The notes beneath the pieces are model-generated. The model saw only the letters and a program-made list of their open reading frames with translations. It ran no database searches and was not told where the DNA came from. The translations under genes and the position numbers were made by a program. From Albidovulum sediminis (lineage in GTDB: Bacteria > Pseudomonadota > Alphaproteobacteria > Rhodobacterales > Rhodobacteraceae): a stretch of DNA of 64,000 bases. This document shows, piece after piece, positions 28,091 through 36,378 of this stretch (positions are counted from its first letter, which is position 1; the number at the start of each line of letters is the position of its first letter). The stretch is from NCBI RefSeq assembly GCF_025380365.1, contig NZ_JAOCQF010000002.1, positions 142,846 to 206,845 on the forward strand, read 5' to 3'.

Positions 28091-29167
28091 TCAGCGCGCA
28101 AGGCGCCGGGCGAAGATCCGCGCCACCGTCACCGCAAGGACGATGCGCAGGAGATGATGCGCGGTCACATAGAGGATCGACAGGTTGAGGCTGAGGGCAA
28201 TCAGCCCCATCTCGACCAGCCCGCCCGGCGCGAAGGCCAGGAATACCGCCGGCACGGTTTCGCCCACGGCGTCGGCCAGTCCCCAGGCGATCAGGCCCGC
28301 GCCGGTCATCATCAGGGCCACACTCATCAGCGACAGCCTCAGCGCCTCGAGGATGCGCCGCTTCGGCATGCCGGCAAAGCGCACGCCCAGCGAGGTGCCG
28401 ATGACGACCTGCGTCGCCCAGACCGCGACCTGCGGCGGGACTGCCGCGGTCAGCCCGGTCAGGTGCGCCGCCCCCGACAGGAAGATCGGGCCTAGGACAT
28501 GGCCCGCGGGCAGGCGCAGCTTCAGCCCGATGATGGCGCCGACGACACCGGCAAGGACGAGGATAGCCAGATCGGCGGGCCCCATCGCCGTGCCCGGCAG
28601 GGCCGCGCCGCCGGCCGATCCAACCGCGTGGCCCACCATCCAGGTGAAGAAGAGGGGGATGAAGACGATGGTCAGGATCAGCCGCAGGAACTGCAGCATG
28701 ATCAGCATCTGCATGTCCGCGCCTGCCTCCTCGCCCATCTGCACGGTCTCGACAAGGCCGCCGGGCGCGGTGGCGAACAACGCCGTCACCCGGTCGATGC
28801 GCCCGGTCCCGACCAGAAGGCGGAATCCGGCGTAGTGCACCGCCGGGATGAACACCGCGAGGATGGCGAGCGAGGGAAGCCAGGCCAGGGCTTCGGTCAG
28901 CAATCCGGGATGCACCGCCCCCCCGATGGCAACGCCGATGACCGGGATGAACAGCATCCGCAGCCGCTGCGGCGCTTCCGGCAAGCGGCCGAGCGGGCGC
29001 AGGCCGGCCAGGGCGGCCGCACCCACCGCGAGGAGCGAGCCGAGAAGCATCGGCAGCGGCAGATGGGCCAGCTTTGCCGCGACCCCGCCCGCCGTGCCGA
29101 TGGCGTAGGTCAGGGCAACGGTCGGCCAGTGCGGGGCGCCGAAGAAGGCGGACAGTCGGGAAGACAT
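28091..29167 (-). CDS. AbrB-family membrane protein (putative permease/ammonia monooxygenase-like)
   Basis: A 358-residue integral membrane protein with about ten helices and the duplicated AbrB membrane domain. The repeated signature AxAPGGLVExxxM occurs twice (TAPGGLVETVQMG and FAPGGLVEMGLIAL), each after a helix, and the first half has LPLPMLLGSLLAVGAAAL. The name comes from E. coli AbrB; no transport substrate is known. The start at 29167 removes a non-conserved 28-residue leader. It converges with the PLD gene eight bases away. Confidence 0.85.
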   Translation of the reverse strand: MSSRLSAFFGAPHWPTVALTYAIGTAGGVAAKLAHLPLPMLLGSLLAVGAAALAGLRPLGRLPEAPQRLRMLFIPVIGVAIGGAVHPGLLTEALAWLPSLAILAVFIPAVHYAGFRLLVGTGRIDRVTALFATAPGGLVETVQMGEEAGADMQMLIMLQFLRLILTIVFIPLFFTWMVGHAVGSAGGAALPGTAMGPADLAILVLAGVVGAIIGLKLRLPAGHVLGPIFLSGAAHLTGLTAAVPPQVAVWATQVVIGTSLGVRFAGMPKRRILEALRLSLMSVALMMTGAGLIAWGLADAVGETVPAVFLAFAPGGLVEMGLIALSLNLSILYVTAHHLLRIVLAVTVARIFARRLAR

Positions 29168-29267
29168 CGGAGGGTCGCGTCGGTGAATGCTGGTCGCCGG
29201 TCTTGCCCGCGATCCTGACACCAACCTGTCAGCGTGTTCGCCGGGGTGCAAGAGCCAGGCGCAAGGG

Positions 29268-29474
29268 CTACCAGTGCGGCGGCCTCTGGTCTGCCAGCGG
29301 GACGCTGCCGGAGCGTTCCGCCTCGGCCTCGGCCGCGCGTTCCATCAGCAACAGGACGCGCCGGGTCAGAAGGTCGATCTCGCGCGATTGCCTCGCGACG
29401 ACCTCCGACAGGTCGTCGACCGTGCGCCGAAGATGCGCCAGCTCTTCCTCGGCACGTTCCAGCCTGTCCGTCAT
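29268..29474 (-). CDS. slyX: SlyX family protein
   Basis: A 68-residue coiled-coil protein. It has the SlyX heptad pattern from the start (MTDRLERAEEELAHLRRTVDDLSEVVARQSREIDLLTRRVLLLMERA) and the typical short proline-rich end with PPHW. The function of SlyX is unknown. ATG 29474 follows GGGGTGG; a GTG nine bases earlier (29483) is an alternative. It lies 19 bases downstream of nrdJ and may be cotranscribed with it. Confidence 0.85.
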   Translation of the reverse strand: MTDRLERAEEELAHLRRTVDDLSEVVARQSREIDLLTRRVLLLMERAAEAEAERSGSVPLADQRPPHW

Positions 29475-29493
29475 GCGCGCCACCCCGCGCAGG

Positions 29494-31995
29494 TCATGCG
29501 CATTTCGAATGGCCGCAGTTCGGGCAGGTCATGCAGCCCTCGCGTTTCTGCATCCCGAACTGCCCGCAGGCCGGGCAGGCCGGGCCGCGCGGCGCCTCGC
29601 CAACTGCCATGACCTGCGCCTTGGGGTCGGACTTCAGCCCCATCCCCTCGCCCCGGAGGAACCCGATCGCGACCATGTGGCGTTCTATCACGCCCCCGAT
29701 CGCGGCCAGGATCGAGGGGATGTAGCGCCCCTCCATCCACGCCCCGCCGCGCGGGTCGAACACCGCCTTCAGCTCCTCGACCACGAAGGACACGTCGCCG
29801 CCCCTTCGGAACACCGCCGAGATCATCCGCGTCAGCGCCACGGTCCAGGCGTAATGCTCCATGTTCTTGGAGTTGATGAAGACCTCGAACGGGCGCCGGT
29901 GGCCGCCCTGCACGATGTCGTTGATGGTGATGTAGATCGCATGCTCGCTGTCGGGCCACTTGAGCTTGTAGGTCGCCCCCTCCAGCGCCTGCGGCCGGTC
30001 CAGCGGTTCGGAGAGGTAGACGACATCGCCGTGCGGGGTGAGGGGTTCATTCTCCCCGACCGCGACTACTTCCGGCGCTTCGGTGGCGCCGAAAAGAAGC
30101 CAGCCGGCTGGAACGCCCAGCGCCGCCGCAATAATTCTAGCGCCGTCACGCGACATCTCTCTCTGATTGTTCTTGTAGAAGCTGAGCATGGTATTGGAGA
30201 TGCCGGTTGCCGAAGACAGCTGCGCCATATTGGCAAAGTTTGAGTTTTTCAGCGCCCACGCAAGTCGATCGCCGCTCGTCTGCAAAACCGGTAAGTCCGC
30301 TTTCGCCACACTCAGCACACTCCCCGTCACCGCGTTCGGGCGATAGGTGGTGCAGCCCTTGCAGCCCTGGTCCCAGGCGGCCATGTAGACGTCCTTGAAC
30401 GCCTCGAAGCTGATTTCCTCGGGGCAGTTGATGGTCTTGGAGATGGACGAATCCACCCATTTTTGCGCCGCCGCCTGCATGCGAACGTGATCCATGGGCG
30501 GCAGCGTCTGGGCGTTGACGAAATGCTCCGGCAGGGGCTTGTCGCCGAAGCGTTCGCGCCAGAGCTGGACGGCATAGTCCACCACCTCCTCCTCGGTGCG
30601 GCTGCCGTCCTTCTGCAGGACCTTGCGCCTGTAGGCATAGGCGAACACGGGCTCGATCCCGGAGGACACGTTACCGGCGTAAAGGCTGATCGTGCCGGTG
30701 GGTGCGATCGAGGTCAGGAGCGCGTTGCGGATGCCGTGCGCGCGGATCGCCTCGCGCACGTCGCCGTCCATCTGCATCATGGTGCCGCTGGCCAGGAACT
30801 TCTCGGCGTCGAACAGGGGGAACGCCCCCTTTTCCTTCGCGAGGTCGACCGAGGCGAGGTAGGCCGCCCGCGCGATGCGGTGCATCCAGTCCTCGGTCTG
30901 ACGGGCGGCCGCATCGGAGCCGTAGCGCAGCCCCACCATCAGGAGCGCGTCGGCCAGCCCGGTGACGCCCAGCCCGATACGGCGCTTGGCCTCGGCCTCG
31001 GCCGCCTGCTGCGGCAGCGGAAAGCGCGAGGCGTCGACGGTGTTGTCCATCATCCTGACCGCCACGCGCACCAGATCGTCCAGCGCGTCCTCGTCCAGCG
31101 TGGCACCCGGCCCGAACGGGTCGGCCACCAGCCGCGCGAGGTTGACCGAGCCCAGGAGGCAGGCGCCGTAGGGCGGCAGCGGCTGTTCCCCGCAGGGGTT
31201 GGTCGCCGCGATCGTCTCGGCATAGCCGAGGTTGTTCATCCGGTTGATCCGGTCGATGAAGATGACCCCCGGTTCGGCATAGTCGAAGGTCGCGCGCATG
31301 ATCCGGTTCCACAGGTCGACCGCGGAAACGGTGCGGTAGACCTTGCCGCCGAAGGTCAGGTCCCACGGCCTGTCGGCCTTCACCGCCTCCATGAAAGGGT
31401 CGGTGACGAGGACCGAGAGGTTGAACATGCGAAGCCGCGCCGCGTCCTGCTTGGCCTCGATGAAGGCCTCGATGTCGGGGTGGTCGCAGCGCATGGTGGC
31501 CATCATCGCGCCGCGGCGCGAGCCCGCCGACATGATCGTGCGGCACATCGCGTCCCACACGTCCATGAAGCTGAGCGGGCCGGAGGCATCGGCCGCGACC
31601 CCGTGCACGGCCGCGCCACGCGGGCGGATGGTGGAGAAGTCATAGCCGATCCCGCCGCCCTGCTGCATCGTCAGCGCCGCTTCCTTCAGCGCGTCGAAGA
31701 TGCCGGCCATGCTGTCGGGGATCGTGCCCATGACGAAGCAGTTGAAAAGCGTCACGCTGCGCCCAGTGCCCGCGCCCGCCGTGATCCGCCCGGCGGGCAG
31801 ATAGCGAAAGCCCGACAGCGCGTCGTAGAATCGGCCCTCCCACTGCGCCGGATCCTTCTCCACCTCTGCCAGCGCGCGGGCGATGCGGCGCCAGGTGTCC
31901 TCAACCGTGACGTCCACGGGGGTGCCGTCGGCCTCCTTCAGCCGGTATTTCATGTCCCAGATCTGCTCGGCGATGGGGGCGGCGAAGGCGGTCAT
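29494..31995 (-). CDS. nrdJ: Adenosylcobalamin-dependent (class II) ribonucleotide reductase with an internal XRE domain
   Basis: An 833-residue class II ribonucleoside-diphosphate reductase, making deoxynucleotides without a separate radical subunit. The active site is intact: thiyl cysteine C268 with N266 and E270 in NPCGEQPL, and the redox pair C86 (LFNCFV) and C279 (GACLLG). A TSCPD domain lies at about 665-750 and a cysteine-rich tail at C807, C810, C821, C824, C827 and C832. It exceeds the roughly 750 residues I expect because residues about 566-641 form a Cro/C1-type helix-turn-helix domain in the linker before the TSCPD domain. DNA coding for that insert is AT-richer than the flanks. 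Read as one frame with no stop. Confidence 0.95.
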   Translation of the reverse strand: MTAFAAPIAEQIWDMKYRLKEADGTPVDVTVEDTWRRIARALAEVEKDPAQWEGRFYDALSGFRYLPAGRITAGAGTGRSVTLFNCFVMGTIPDSMAGIFDALKEAALTMQQGGGIGYDFSTIRPRGAAVHGVAADASGPLSFMDVWDAMCRTIMSAGSRRGAMMATMRCDHPDIEAFIEAKQDAARLRMFNLSVLVTDPFMEAVKADRPWDLTFGGKVYRTVSAVDLWNRIMRATFDYAEPGVIFIDRINRMNNLGYAETIAATNPCGEQPLPPYGACLLGSVNLARLVADPFGPGATLDEDALDDLVRVAVRMMDNTVDASRFPLPQQAAEAEAKRRIGLGVTGLADALLMVGLRYGSDAAARQTEDWMHRIARAAYLASVDLAKEKGAFPLFDAEKFLASGTMMQMDGDVREAIRAHGIRNALLTSIAPTGTISLYAGNVSSGIEPVFAYAYRRKVLQKDGSRTEEEVVDYAVQLWRERFGDKPLPEHFVNAQTLPPMDHVRMQAAAQKWVDSSISKTINCPEEISFEAFKDVYMAAWDQGCKGCTTYRPNAVTGSVLSVAKADLPVLQTSGDRLAWALKNSNFANMAQLSSATGISNTMLSFYKNNQREMSRDGARIIAAALGVPAGWLLFGATEAPEVVAVGENEPLTPHGDVVYLSEPLDRPQALEGATYKLKWPDSEHAIYITINDIVQGGHRRPFEVFINSKNMEHYAWTVALTRMISAVFRRGGDVSFVVEELKAVFDPRGGAWMEGRYIPSILAAIGGVIERHMVAIGFLRGEGMGLKSDPKAQVMAVGEAPRGPACPACGQFGMQKREGCMTCPNCGHSKCA
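30073..30300 (-). other. XRE/Cro-type helix-turn-helix insert within nrdJ
   Basis: Residues 566-641 read GDRLAWALKNSN, MAQLSSATGISNTMLSFYKNN, MSRDGARIIAAALGVPAGWLLFG: the five-helix pattern of phage-repressor N-terminal domains, including the closing LGVPAGWLLFG. Upstream (RPNAVTGSVLSV) and downstream (VVYLSEPLDRPQALEG) sequence is ordinary NrdJ. Low-GC codons such as ATA, ATT, TTT and AAA cluster only here. No intein splice residues are seen. Confidence 0.85.
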
Positions 31996-32028
31996 GGGTA
32001 TCCTCGGCGGTCCTGGGGAAGGGCAACC

Positions 32029-32057
32029 AAGATACGCCCCGCGCCCGGCCTGGTCAA
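32029..32057 (-). promoter_or_regulatory. Probable nrdJ promoter
   Basis: On the minus strand TTGACC (32057-32052) and TATCTT (32034-32029) are separated by 17 bases, about 35 bases before the nrdJ start. No cobalamin riboswitch-like structure fits in the short leader. Confidence 0.55.
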
Positions 32058-32058
32058 C

Positions 32059-32086
32059 TTGATCTGGCGGCGCATCGGACTAGAAT
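32059..32086 (+). promoter_or_regulatory. Probable promoter for the DUF1489 gene
   Basis: TTGATC (32059-32064) and TAGAAT (32081-32086) are separated by 16 bases, 20 bases before the ATG. It lies back to back with the nrdJ promoter, one base apart. Confidence 0.5.
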
Positions 32087-32106
32087 GCCAAGGTCTTGGG
32101 GGTGCC

Positions 32107-32538
32107 ATGCCGGGATTCGTCCATCTTCTGAAACTTTGCGTCGGCGCCGACAGCGTCGAGGATCTGGTGGATTGGCACCGGACCCACCCCTCGCCCTTCC
32201 CCACGGGCGAGCGGCGGCACACCACCCGCATGTGGCCCAAGCGCGAGGCGGAGGTTCTGGCGGGCGGGTCGCTCTACTGGGTCATCAAGGGCGTGATCCT
32301 CTGCCGCCAGCGGATCGTCCGGCTGGACGAGGTGACCGGCGCCGACGGCATCCTGCGCTGCGGCATCATCATGGACCCGGAGGTGGTTCGGACCGAGGCC
32401 GCGGCGCGGCGCCCGTTCCAGGGCTGGCGCTACCTTGACCCGGCGGACGCGCCGCGCGACCTGCCGAAGGGCCGCGAAGGAGACAGCACGCTGCCCGAAG
32501 ACCTCGCCCTCGCCCTGTCCGAAATCGGCCTCAGGTAG
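32107..32538 (+). CDS. DUF1489 family protein
   Basis: A 143-residue DUF1489 protein of unknown function, found in most Rhodobacterales and Rhizobiales. It begins MPGFVHLLKLCVGADSVEDLVDWH and has the strongly conserved central block HTTRMWPKREAEVLAGGSLYWVIKGVILCRQRI, followed by CGIIMDPEVVRTEAAARRPFQGWRYLDPADAPRDL. No catalytic motif is evident; the conserved RMWPKR and WRYL segments suggest a binding surface. It is divergent from nrdJ and upstream of hisS. Confidence 0.87.
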   Translation: MPGFVHLLKLCVGADSVEDLVDWHRTHPSPFPTGERRHTTRMWPKREAEVLAGGSLYWVIKGVILCRQRIVRLDEVTGADGILRCGIIMDPEVVRTEAAARRPFQGWRYLDPADAPRDLPKGREGDSTLPEDLALALSEIGLR

Positions 32539-32646
32539 GGTCTGGCGGCCGCCGCGCCGCTTGTCCCGCCCGGCCCCATCCGCTACACCCGCGCGCGGAT
32601 ATTGCGGATGAGGGCGCTGGATCGCCCGCAAGCGAAAGACGGGACG

Positions 32647-34296
32647 ATGGCCAAGGACAAGGGACCGAGACGACCGCGCGCCGAGACCCCGAAGGGGTTC
32701 CGCGACTATTTCGGCGCCGAGGTGAGCGAGCGCAAGGCGATGCTCGACACCATCGCGGAGGTCTATCACCGCTACGGCTTCGACGCGCTGGAAACCTCGG
32801 CGGTGGAAACGGTCGAGGCGCTGGGCAAGTTCCTGCCCGACGTGGACCGCCCCAACGCCGGCGTCTTCGCCTGGCGCGAGGACGAGGAGGGCGCAAGCCG
32901 CGAGGGCGACTGGCTGGCGCTGCGCTATGACCTGACCGCGCCCCTGGCCCGTGTTGCGGCGCAGTACCGCAACGACCTCGCCTCGCCCTACCGCCGCTAC
33001 GCCATGGGCCCGGTCTGGCGCAACGAAAAGCCGGGGCCGGGGCGGTTCCGGCAGTTCTACCAGTGCGACGCCGATACGGTGGGCAGCGGATCGGTCGCGG
33101 CGGATGCGGAGATCTGCGCGATGCTGGCGGATGCATTGGAAGAGGTCGGCATCCCGCGCGGCGATTATGTGGTGCGGGTGAACAACCGCAAGGTGCTGAA
33201 CGGGGTGATGGAGGTCGCGGGCATCCTCGACCCGACCGACCCCGAGAAGTTCGCCCACGAGCGCGGCATCGTGCTGCGGGCGATCGACAAGTTCGACAAG
33301 TTCGGCGAAGCGGGCGTGCGCGCGCTGATCGGCAAGGGGCGGATGGACGAAAGCGGCGACTTCACGAAGGGTGCAGGGTTGTCCGACGAACAGGCCGAAT
33401 TGATAATGGGATTTGTTGCCGCATCGGACGCCGTTGACCGAAAACTAATAGATATGTTGGCTGAACATCCTACGCAGCCAGTGGCGGTTCTCAGACACAT
33501 TCAAGCAGTTCGGGACGCTCGAAACGACTATGCTAGGCGTAAACTTGCGATTCCAATGGCGGCCATGGACGCTCGGAATAGAGTTACATTGAAGTATCTT
33601 GGTGACCTGGTGGGCTCATCTGAGACAGGCGCTGAGGGCGTATCCGAACTCGAACAGATCGCCTCCCTCCTCGACGCCCAGGGCTACGGTCCCGACCGCA
33701 TCGTGATCGACCCCTCGGTGGTCCGCGGCCTCGGCTATTACACCGGGCCGGTGTTCGAGGCGGAACTGACCTTCGAGATCCTCGACGAGAAGGGTCGTCC
33801 GCGTCAGTTCGGCTCGGTCGCGGGTGGGGGGCGGTATGACGATCTTGTCAAGCGCTTCACCGGGCAGTCGGTGCCGGCGACCGGCGTTTCCATCGGCGTC
33901 GACCGTCTGCTGGCCGCGCTGCGCGCCAAGGGGCGCGTGCAGACCGACACGCGCGGCCCCGTCGTCGTCACCGTCATGGACCGCGACCGCATGGCCGACT
34001 ACCAGGCGATGGCGACCGAACTGCGCCGCGCCGGCATCCGGGCGGAGGTCTACCTCGGCAACCCGAAGAACTTCGGCAACCAGTTGAAGTACGCCGACAA
34101 GCGCAACTCGCCCGTTGCCGTGATCCAGGGCGCGGACGAGGCCGCGCGTGGCGTGGTGCAGGTCAAGGACCTTTACCTTGGCGCGCGGATCGCGGCGGAG
34201 GCGAGCCACGAGGAATGGAAGGCCCAGCCCGCCCAGACCGAGGTCGCGCGCGACGCCCTTGTGGCCGAGGTGCGGCGCATCCTGGGGCAGGGCTGA
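32647..34296 (+). CDS. hisS: Histidyl-tRNA synthetase with an AT-rich internal segment
   Basis: A 549-residue class II synthetase charging tRNA-His. Motif 1 lies in [16 protein letters not shown], motif 2 is [23 protein letters not shown], the histidine-specific motif [15 protein letters not shown] is near residue 360, and motif 3 is [18 protein letters not shown]. The C-terminal anticodon domain is complete ([20 protein letters not shown]). Between about residues 247 and 336, in the helical insertion domain, base and codon use shift sharply to AT-rich and the protein is about 50 residues longer than relatives as I remember them. ATG 32647 gives the usual start. It overlaps hisZ by one base. 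Confidence 0.94.
   Translation: MAKDKGPRRPRAETPKGFRDYFGAEVSERKAMLDTIAEVYHRYGFDALETSAVETVEALGKFLPDVDRPNAGVFAWREDEEGASREGDWLALRYDLTAPLARVAAQYRNDLASPYRRYAMGPVWRNEKPGPGRFRQFYQCDADTVGSGSVAADAEICAMLADALEEVGIPRGDYVVRVNNRKVLNGVMEVAGILDPTDPEKFAHERGIVLRAIDKFDKFGEAGVRALIGKGRMDESGDFTKGAGLSDEQAELIMGFVAASDAVDRKLIDMLAEHPTQPVAVLRHIQAVRDARNDYARRKLAIPMAAMDARNRVTLKYLGDLVGSSETGAEGVSELEQIASLLDAQGYGPDRIVIDPSVVRGLGYYTGPVFEAELTFEILDEKGRPRQFGSVAGGGRYDDLVKRFTGQSVPATGVSIGVDRLLAALRAKGRVQTDTRGPVVVTVMDRDRMADYQAMATELRRAGIRAEVYLGNPKNFGNQLKYADKRNSPVAVIQGADEAARGVVQVKDLYLGARIAAEASHEEWKAQPAQTEVARDALVAEVRRILGQG
33385..33655 (+). other. AT-rich in-frame segment within hisS
   Basis: Codons such as TTG, ATA, AAA, CTA, ATA and GAT cluster between two very GC-rich flanks; encoded residues about 247-336 are helical ([42 protein letters not shown]). 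The frame is maintained and normal hisS resumes at [24 protein letters not shown]. It may be an insertion or a segment replaced from a lower-GC relative. Confidence 0.65.
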
Positions 34297-35390
34297 TGGC
34301 GGAAAAGGCGGCGGCCCGGGTCGAGGCGGCGCGCCTTGTCGCCGCCTTCCGCGCCGCGGGCGCGGTCGAGGTGGAGACCGACATCCTCCAGCCTGCCGAG
34401 GTGCTTCTGGACCTTTACGGCGAGGATATCCGCGCCCGCGCCTATGTGACCGCCGATCCGGTCCGGGGCGAGATGATGCTGCGCCCCGACTTCACGGTGC
34501 CCGTCGTGCAGATGCACATGGCCGACGGGGCGGAGCCCGCGCGCTACTGCTACGCGGGCGAGGTCTTCCGCAAGCAGGAACGGCCCTCCGCGCGGCGCGC
34601 GGAATACGTGCAGGTGGGTTACGAGGTGTTCGAGCGCAACGATCCCGTCGCTGCCGATGCCGAGGTTTTCGCGCTGTTCGCCCGGCTTCTGGCACCCCTT
34701 GGCCTGCGCGCGGCGACCGGGGACATCGCCATCCTGACGGCTGCGGTGCGCGGGCTGAAGACGCTTGAGACGCGCAAGGCCGCACTTCTGCGGCACATCT
34801 GGCGGCCGCGCCGGTTCACCGAACTGCTTGACCGCTTCGGCGGCCGCGCCCCGGTGCCGCCCAGCCGCCAGGCGCTTCTGCGGGCGCTTTCCGCGGGCGA
34901 ACGGCCCGGATCGGCCCCCCATGTCGGCCTGCGCAGCAAGGGTGAGATCGCCGCGCGCCTTGCCGCGCTGGTCGAGGATGCCGGGGCTGCGCCGATTTCG
35001 GCCGAAGAGGTCGCCCGGCTCGAGGATCTCTTGAACCTTGCGGCCCCCGGCCCCGCCGCTCTGGCGCACCTGCGCGAGATGACGCGCGAGATGCCCGCCA
35101 TCCTGCCCGCCGTCGACCGGATGGAGGCGCGGCTTGACGCGCTGGCACAGGCCGGGATCGACATCGGCACGCTCGCGTTCGAGGCCAGCCACGGGCGCAC
35201 CACGCTCGAATACTACGACGGCTTCGTGTTCTCGTTCCACGCGGCCAACCCGGATCTGCCCCCGGTCGCCTCGGGCGGGCGCTACGACGCGCTGACCGAG
35301 GTCCTCGGGCAGGGCCGGTCCATCCCGGCCGTCGGCGGCATCATCCGCCCCGGCCTTGTCGCCGATCTGGGGGGGCTCGGGCCATGCTGA
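34296..35390 (+). CDS. hisZ: ATP phosphoribosyltransferase regulatory subunit
   Basis: A 364-residue HisZ, a catalytically inactive paralogue of histidyl-tRNA synthetase that partners short-form HisG in the first step of histidine synthesis and gives feedback control. Synthetase-like sequences are present (EMMLRPDFTVPVVQMH, RYCYAGEVFRKQ, YVQVGYEVF, GRTTLEYYDGFVFSF, ASGGRYDALTEVLG), but the anticodon-binding domain is missing. The ATG overlaps the hisS stop (TGATG) and its end overlaps hisG by seven bases, so the three are one operon. Confidence 0.94.
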   Translation: MAEKAAARVEAARLVAAFRAAGAVEVETDILQPAEVLLDLYGEDIRARAYVTADPVRGEMMLRPDFTVPVVQMHMADGAEPARYCYAGEVFRKQERPSARRAEYVQVGYEVFERNDPVAADAEVFALFARLLAPLGLRAATGDIAILTAAVRGLKTLETRKAALLRHIWRPRRFTELLDRFGGRAPVPPSRQALLRALSAGERPGSAPHVGLRSKGEIAARLAALVEDAGAAPISAEEVARLEDLLNLAAPGPAALAHLREMTREMPAILPAVDRMEARLDALAQAGIDIGTLAFEASHGRTTLEYYDGFVFSFHAANPDLPPVASGGRYDALTEVLGQGRSIPAVGGIIRPGLVADLGGLGPC

Positions 35391-36091
35391 AGCTGGGCGT
35401 GCCCTCGAAGGGCCGGCTGATGGAGCAGTGCTTCGACTGGTTCGGGGCCCGCGGCGTGAAGCTTCGCCGCACCGGGTCCGACCGGGAATATGCCGGCGCG
35501 GTGGAAGGGGTGGACGGACTGCAGCTCGTGCTGCTGTCGGCGGGCGAGATCCCGCGCGAACTGGCCGCTGGCCGCATCCATCTGGGCGTGACCGGCTCGG
35601 ACCTCGTGCAGGAGAAGCTGGCCGACTGGCCGTCGCAGGTGGTCGAGCTTGCGCCGATGGGGTTCGGTCATGCCGACCTGATCATCGCCGTGCCCGCCTG
35701 CTGGCCGGATGTCGACACGCTGGACGACCTTGACGCCGCGGCGGCGGCCTTTCGACGGGAACACGGGTTCCGCCTTCGCATCGCGACGAAGTACCACCGT
35801 CTGGTGCGCGATTTCCTGACCCGGCACGGGGTCGCCGACTACCAGCTGGTCGACAGTCAGGGCGCGACCGAGGGCACGGTCAAGAACCTGACCGCCGAGG
35901 CCGTGGCCGACATCACCTCGACCGGAGAGACCTTGCGGGCGAACCACCTCAAGATCCTGTCCGACGGGCTGGTGCATCAAAGCCAGGCGACACTTTATGC
36001 GGCGCGTGAGGCGGACTGGACGGGCGGCAGGCGCGCGACCCTGGCCCGGCTGGCGTCCCGTCTTGGCGTGTCCGCGGGCGATCTGGTCTGA
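35384..36091 (+). CDS. hisG: ATP phosphoribosyltransferase catalytic subunit (short form)
   Basis: A 235-residue short-form HisG, joining ATP and PRPP as the committed step of histidine synthesis. It has the N-terminal LGVPSKGRLMEQC, the binding-protein-like SAGEIPRELAAGRIHLGVTGSDLVQE, and the PRPP-binding loop in DSQGATEGTVKNLTAEAVADITSTGETL. It lacks the C-terminal regulatory domain of long forms, in line with the presence of hisZ just upstream. It is the last gene of hisS-hisZ-hisG. Confidence 0.95.
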   Translation: MLKLGVPSKGRLMEQCFDWFGARGVKLRRTGSDREYAGAVEGVDGLQLVLLSAGEIPRELAAGRIHLGVTGSDLVQEKLADWPSQVVELAPMGFGHADLIIAVPACWPDVDTLDDLDAAAAAFRREHGFRLRIATKYHRLVRDFLTRHGVADYQLVDSQGATEGTVKNLTAEAVADITSTGETLRANHLKILSDGLVHQSQATLYAAREADWTGGRRATLARLASRLGVSAGDLV

Positions 36092-36378
36092 ACCGGGCCG
36101 GGCGATCCGGCGCTGATCCGCAGCCTGGATGGGGAAGGTTGAGGCGAGTACCGGATCGAGGCGGCCTTCGCGGGTTTGCTATCCGAAGGAACTTACAGAA
36201 AAAGCTCGATTCTTCTGTACGCTGATCGACTTGCCATCCCCTCTGCCAGACACCCGGGCGCTCGATGCGAACCATATCGCTGGCCACAGATGGCACAAAG
36301 TGCACGTGTTAGGCCCCGCCATCCGGTGGGCCTGGCCTGCGCTTGCATGGGGCCGTTCCCTGACGCGGCGCCATGTTT
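36092..36378. other. Intergenic region without a recognisable gene
   Basis: About 290 bases between the convergent hisG and the type I secretion adaptor gene. I see AT-richer patches near 36180-36220 and no convincing reading frame, tRNA or strong terminator. It marks the change from core genes to the accessory island. Confidence 0.5.

Noticed and set aside
30073-30300. Intein or group I/II intron in nrdJ
   Set aside because: No splice-junction Cys/Ser and His-Asn motifs, the insert is only about 75 residues, and it matches an XRE domain.
31996-32106. Cobalamin riboswitch upstream of the B12-dependent nrdJ
   Set aside because: The leader is under 40 bases from the likely promoter, too short, and no B12-box-like sequence is visible.
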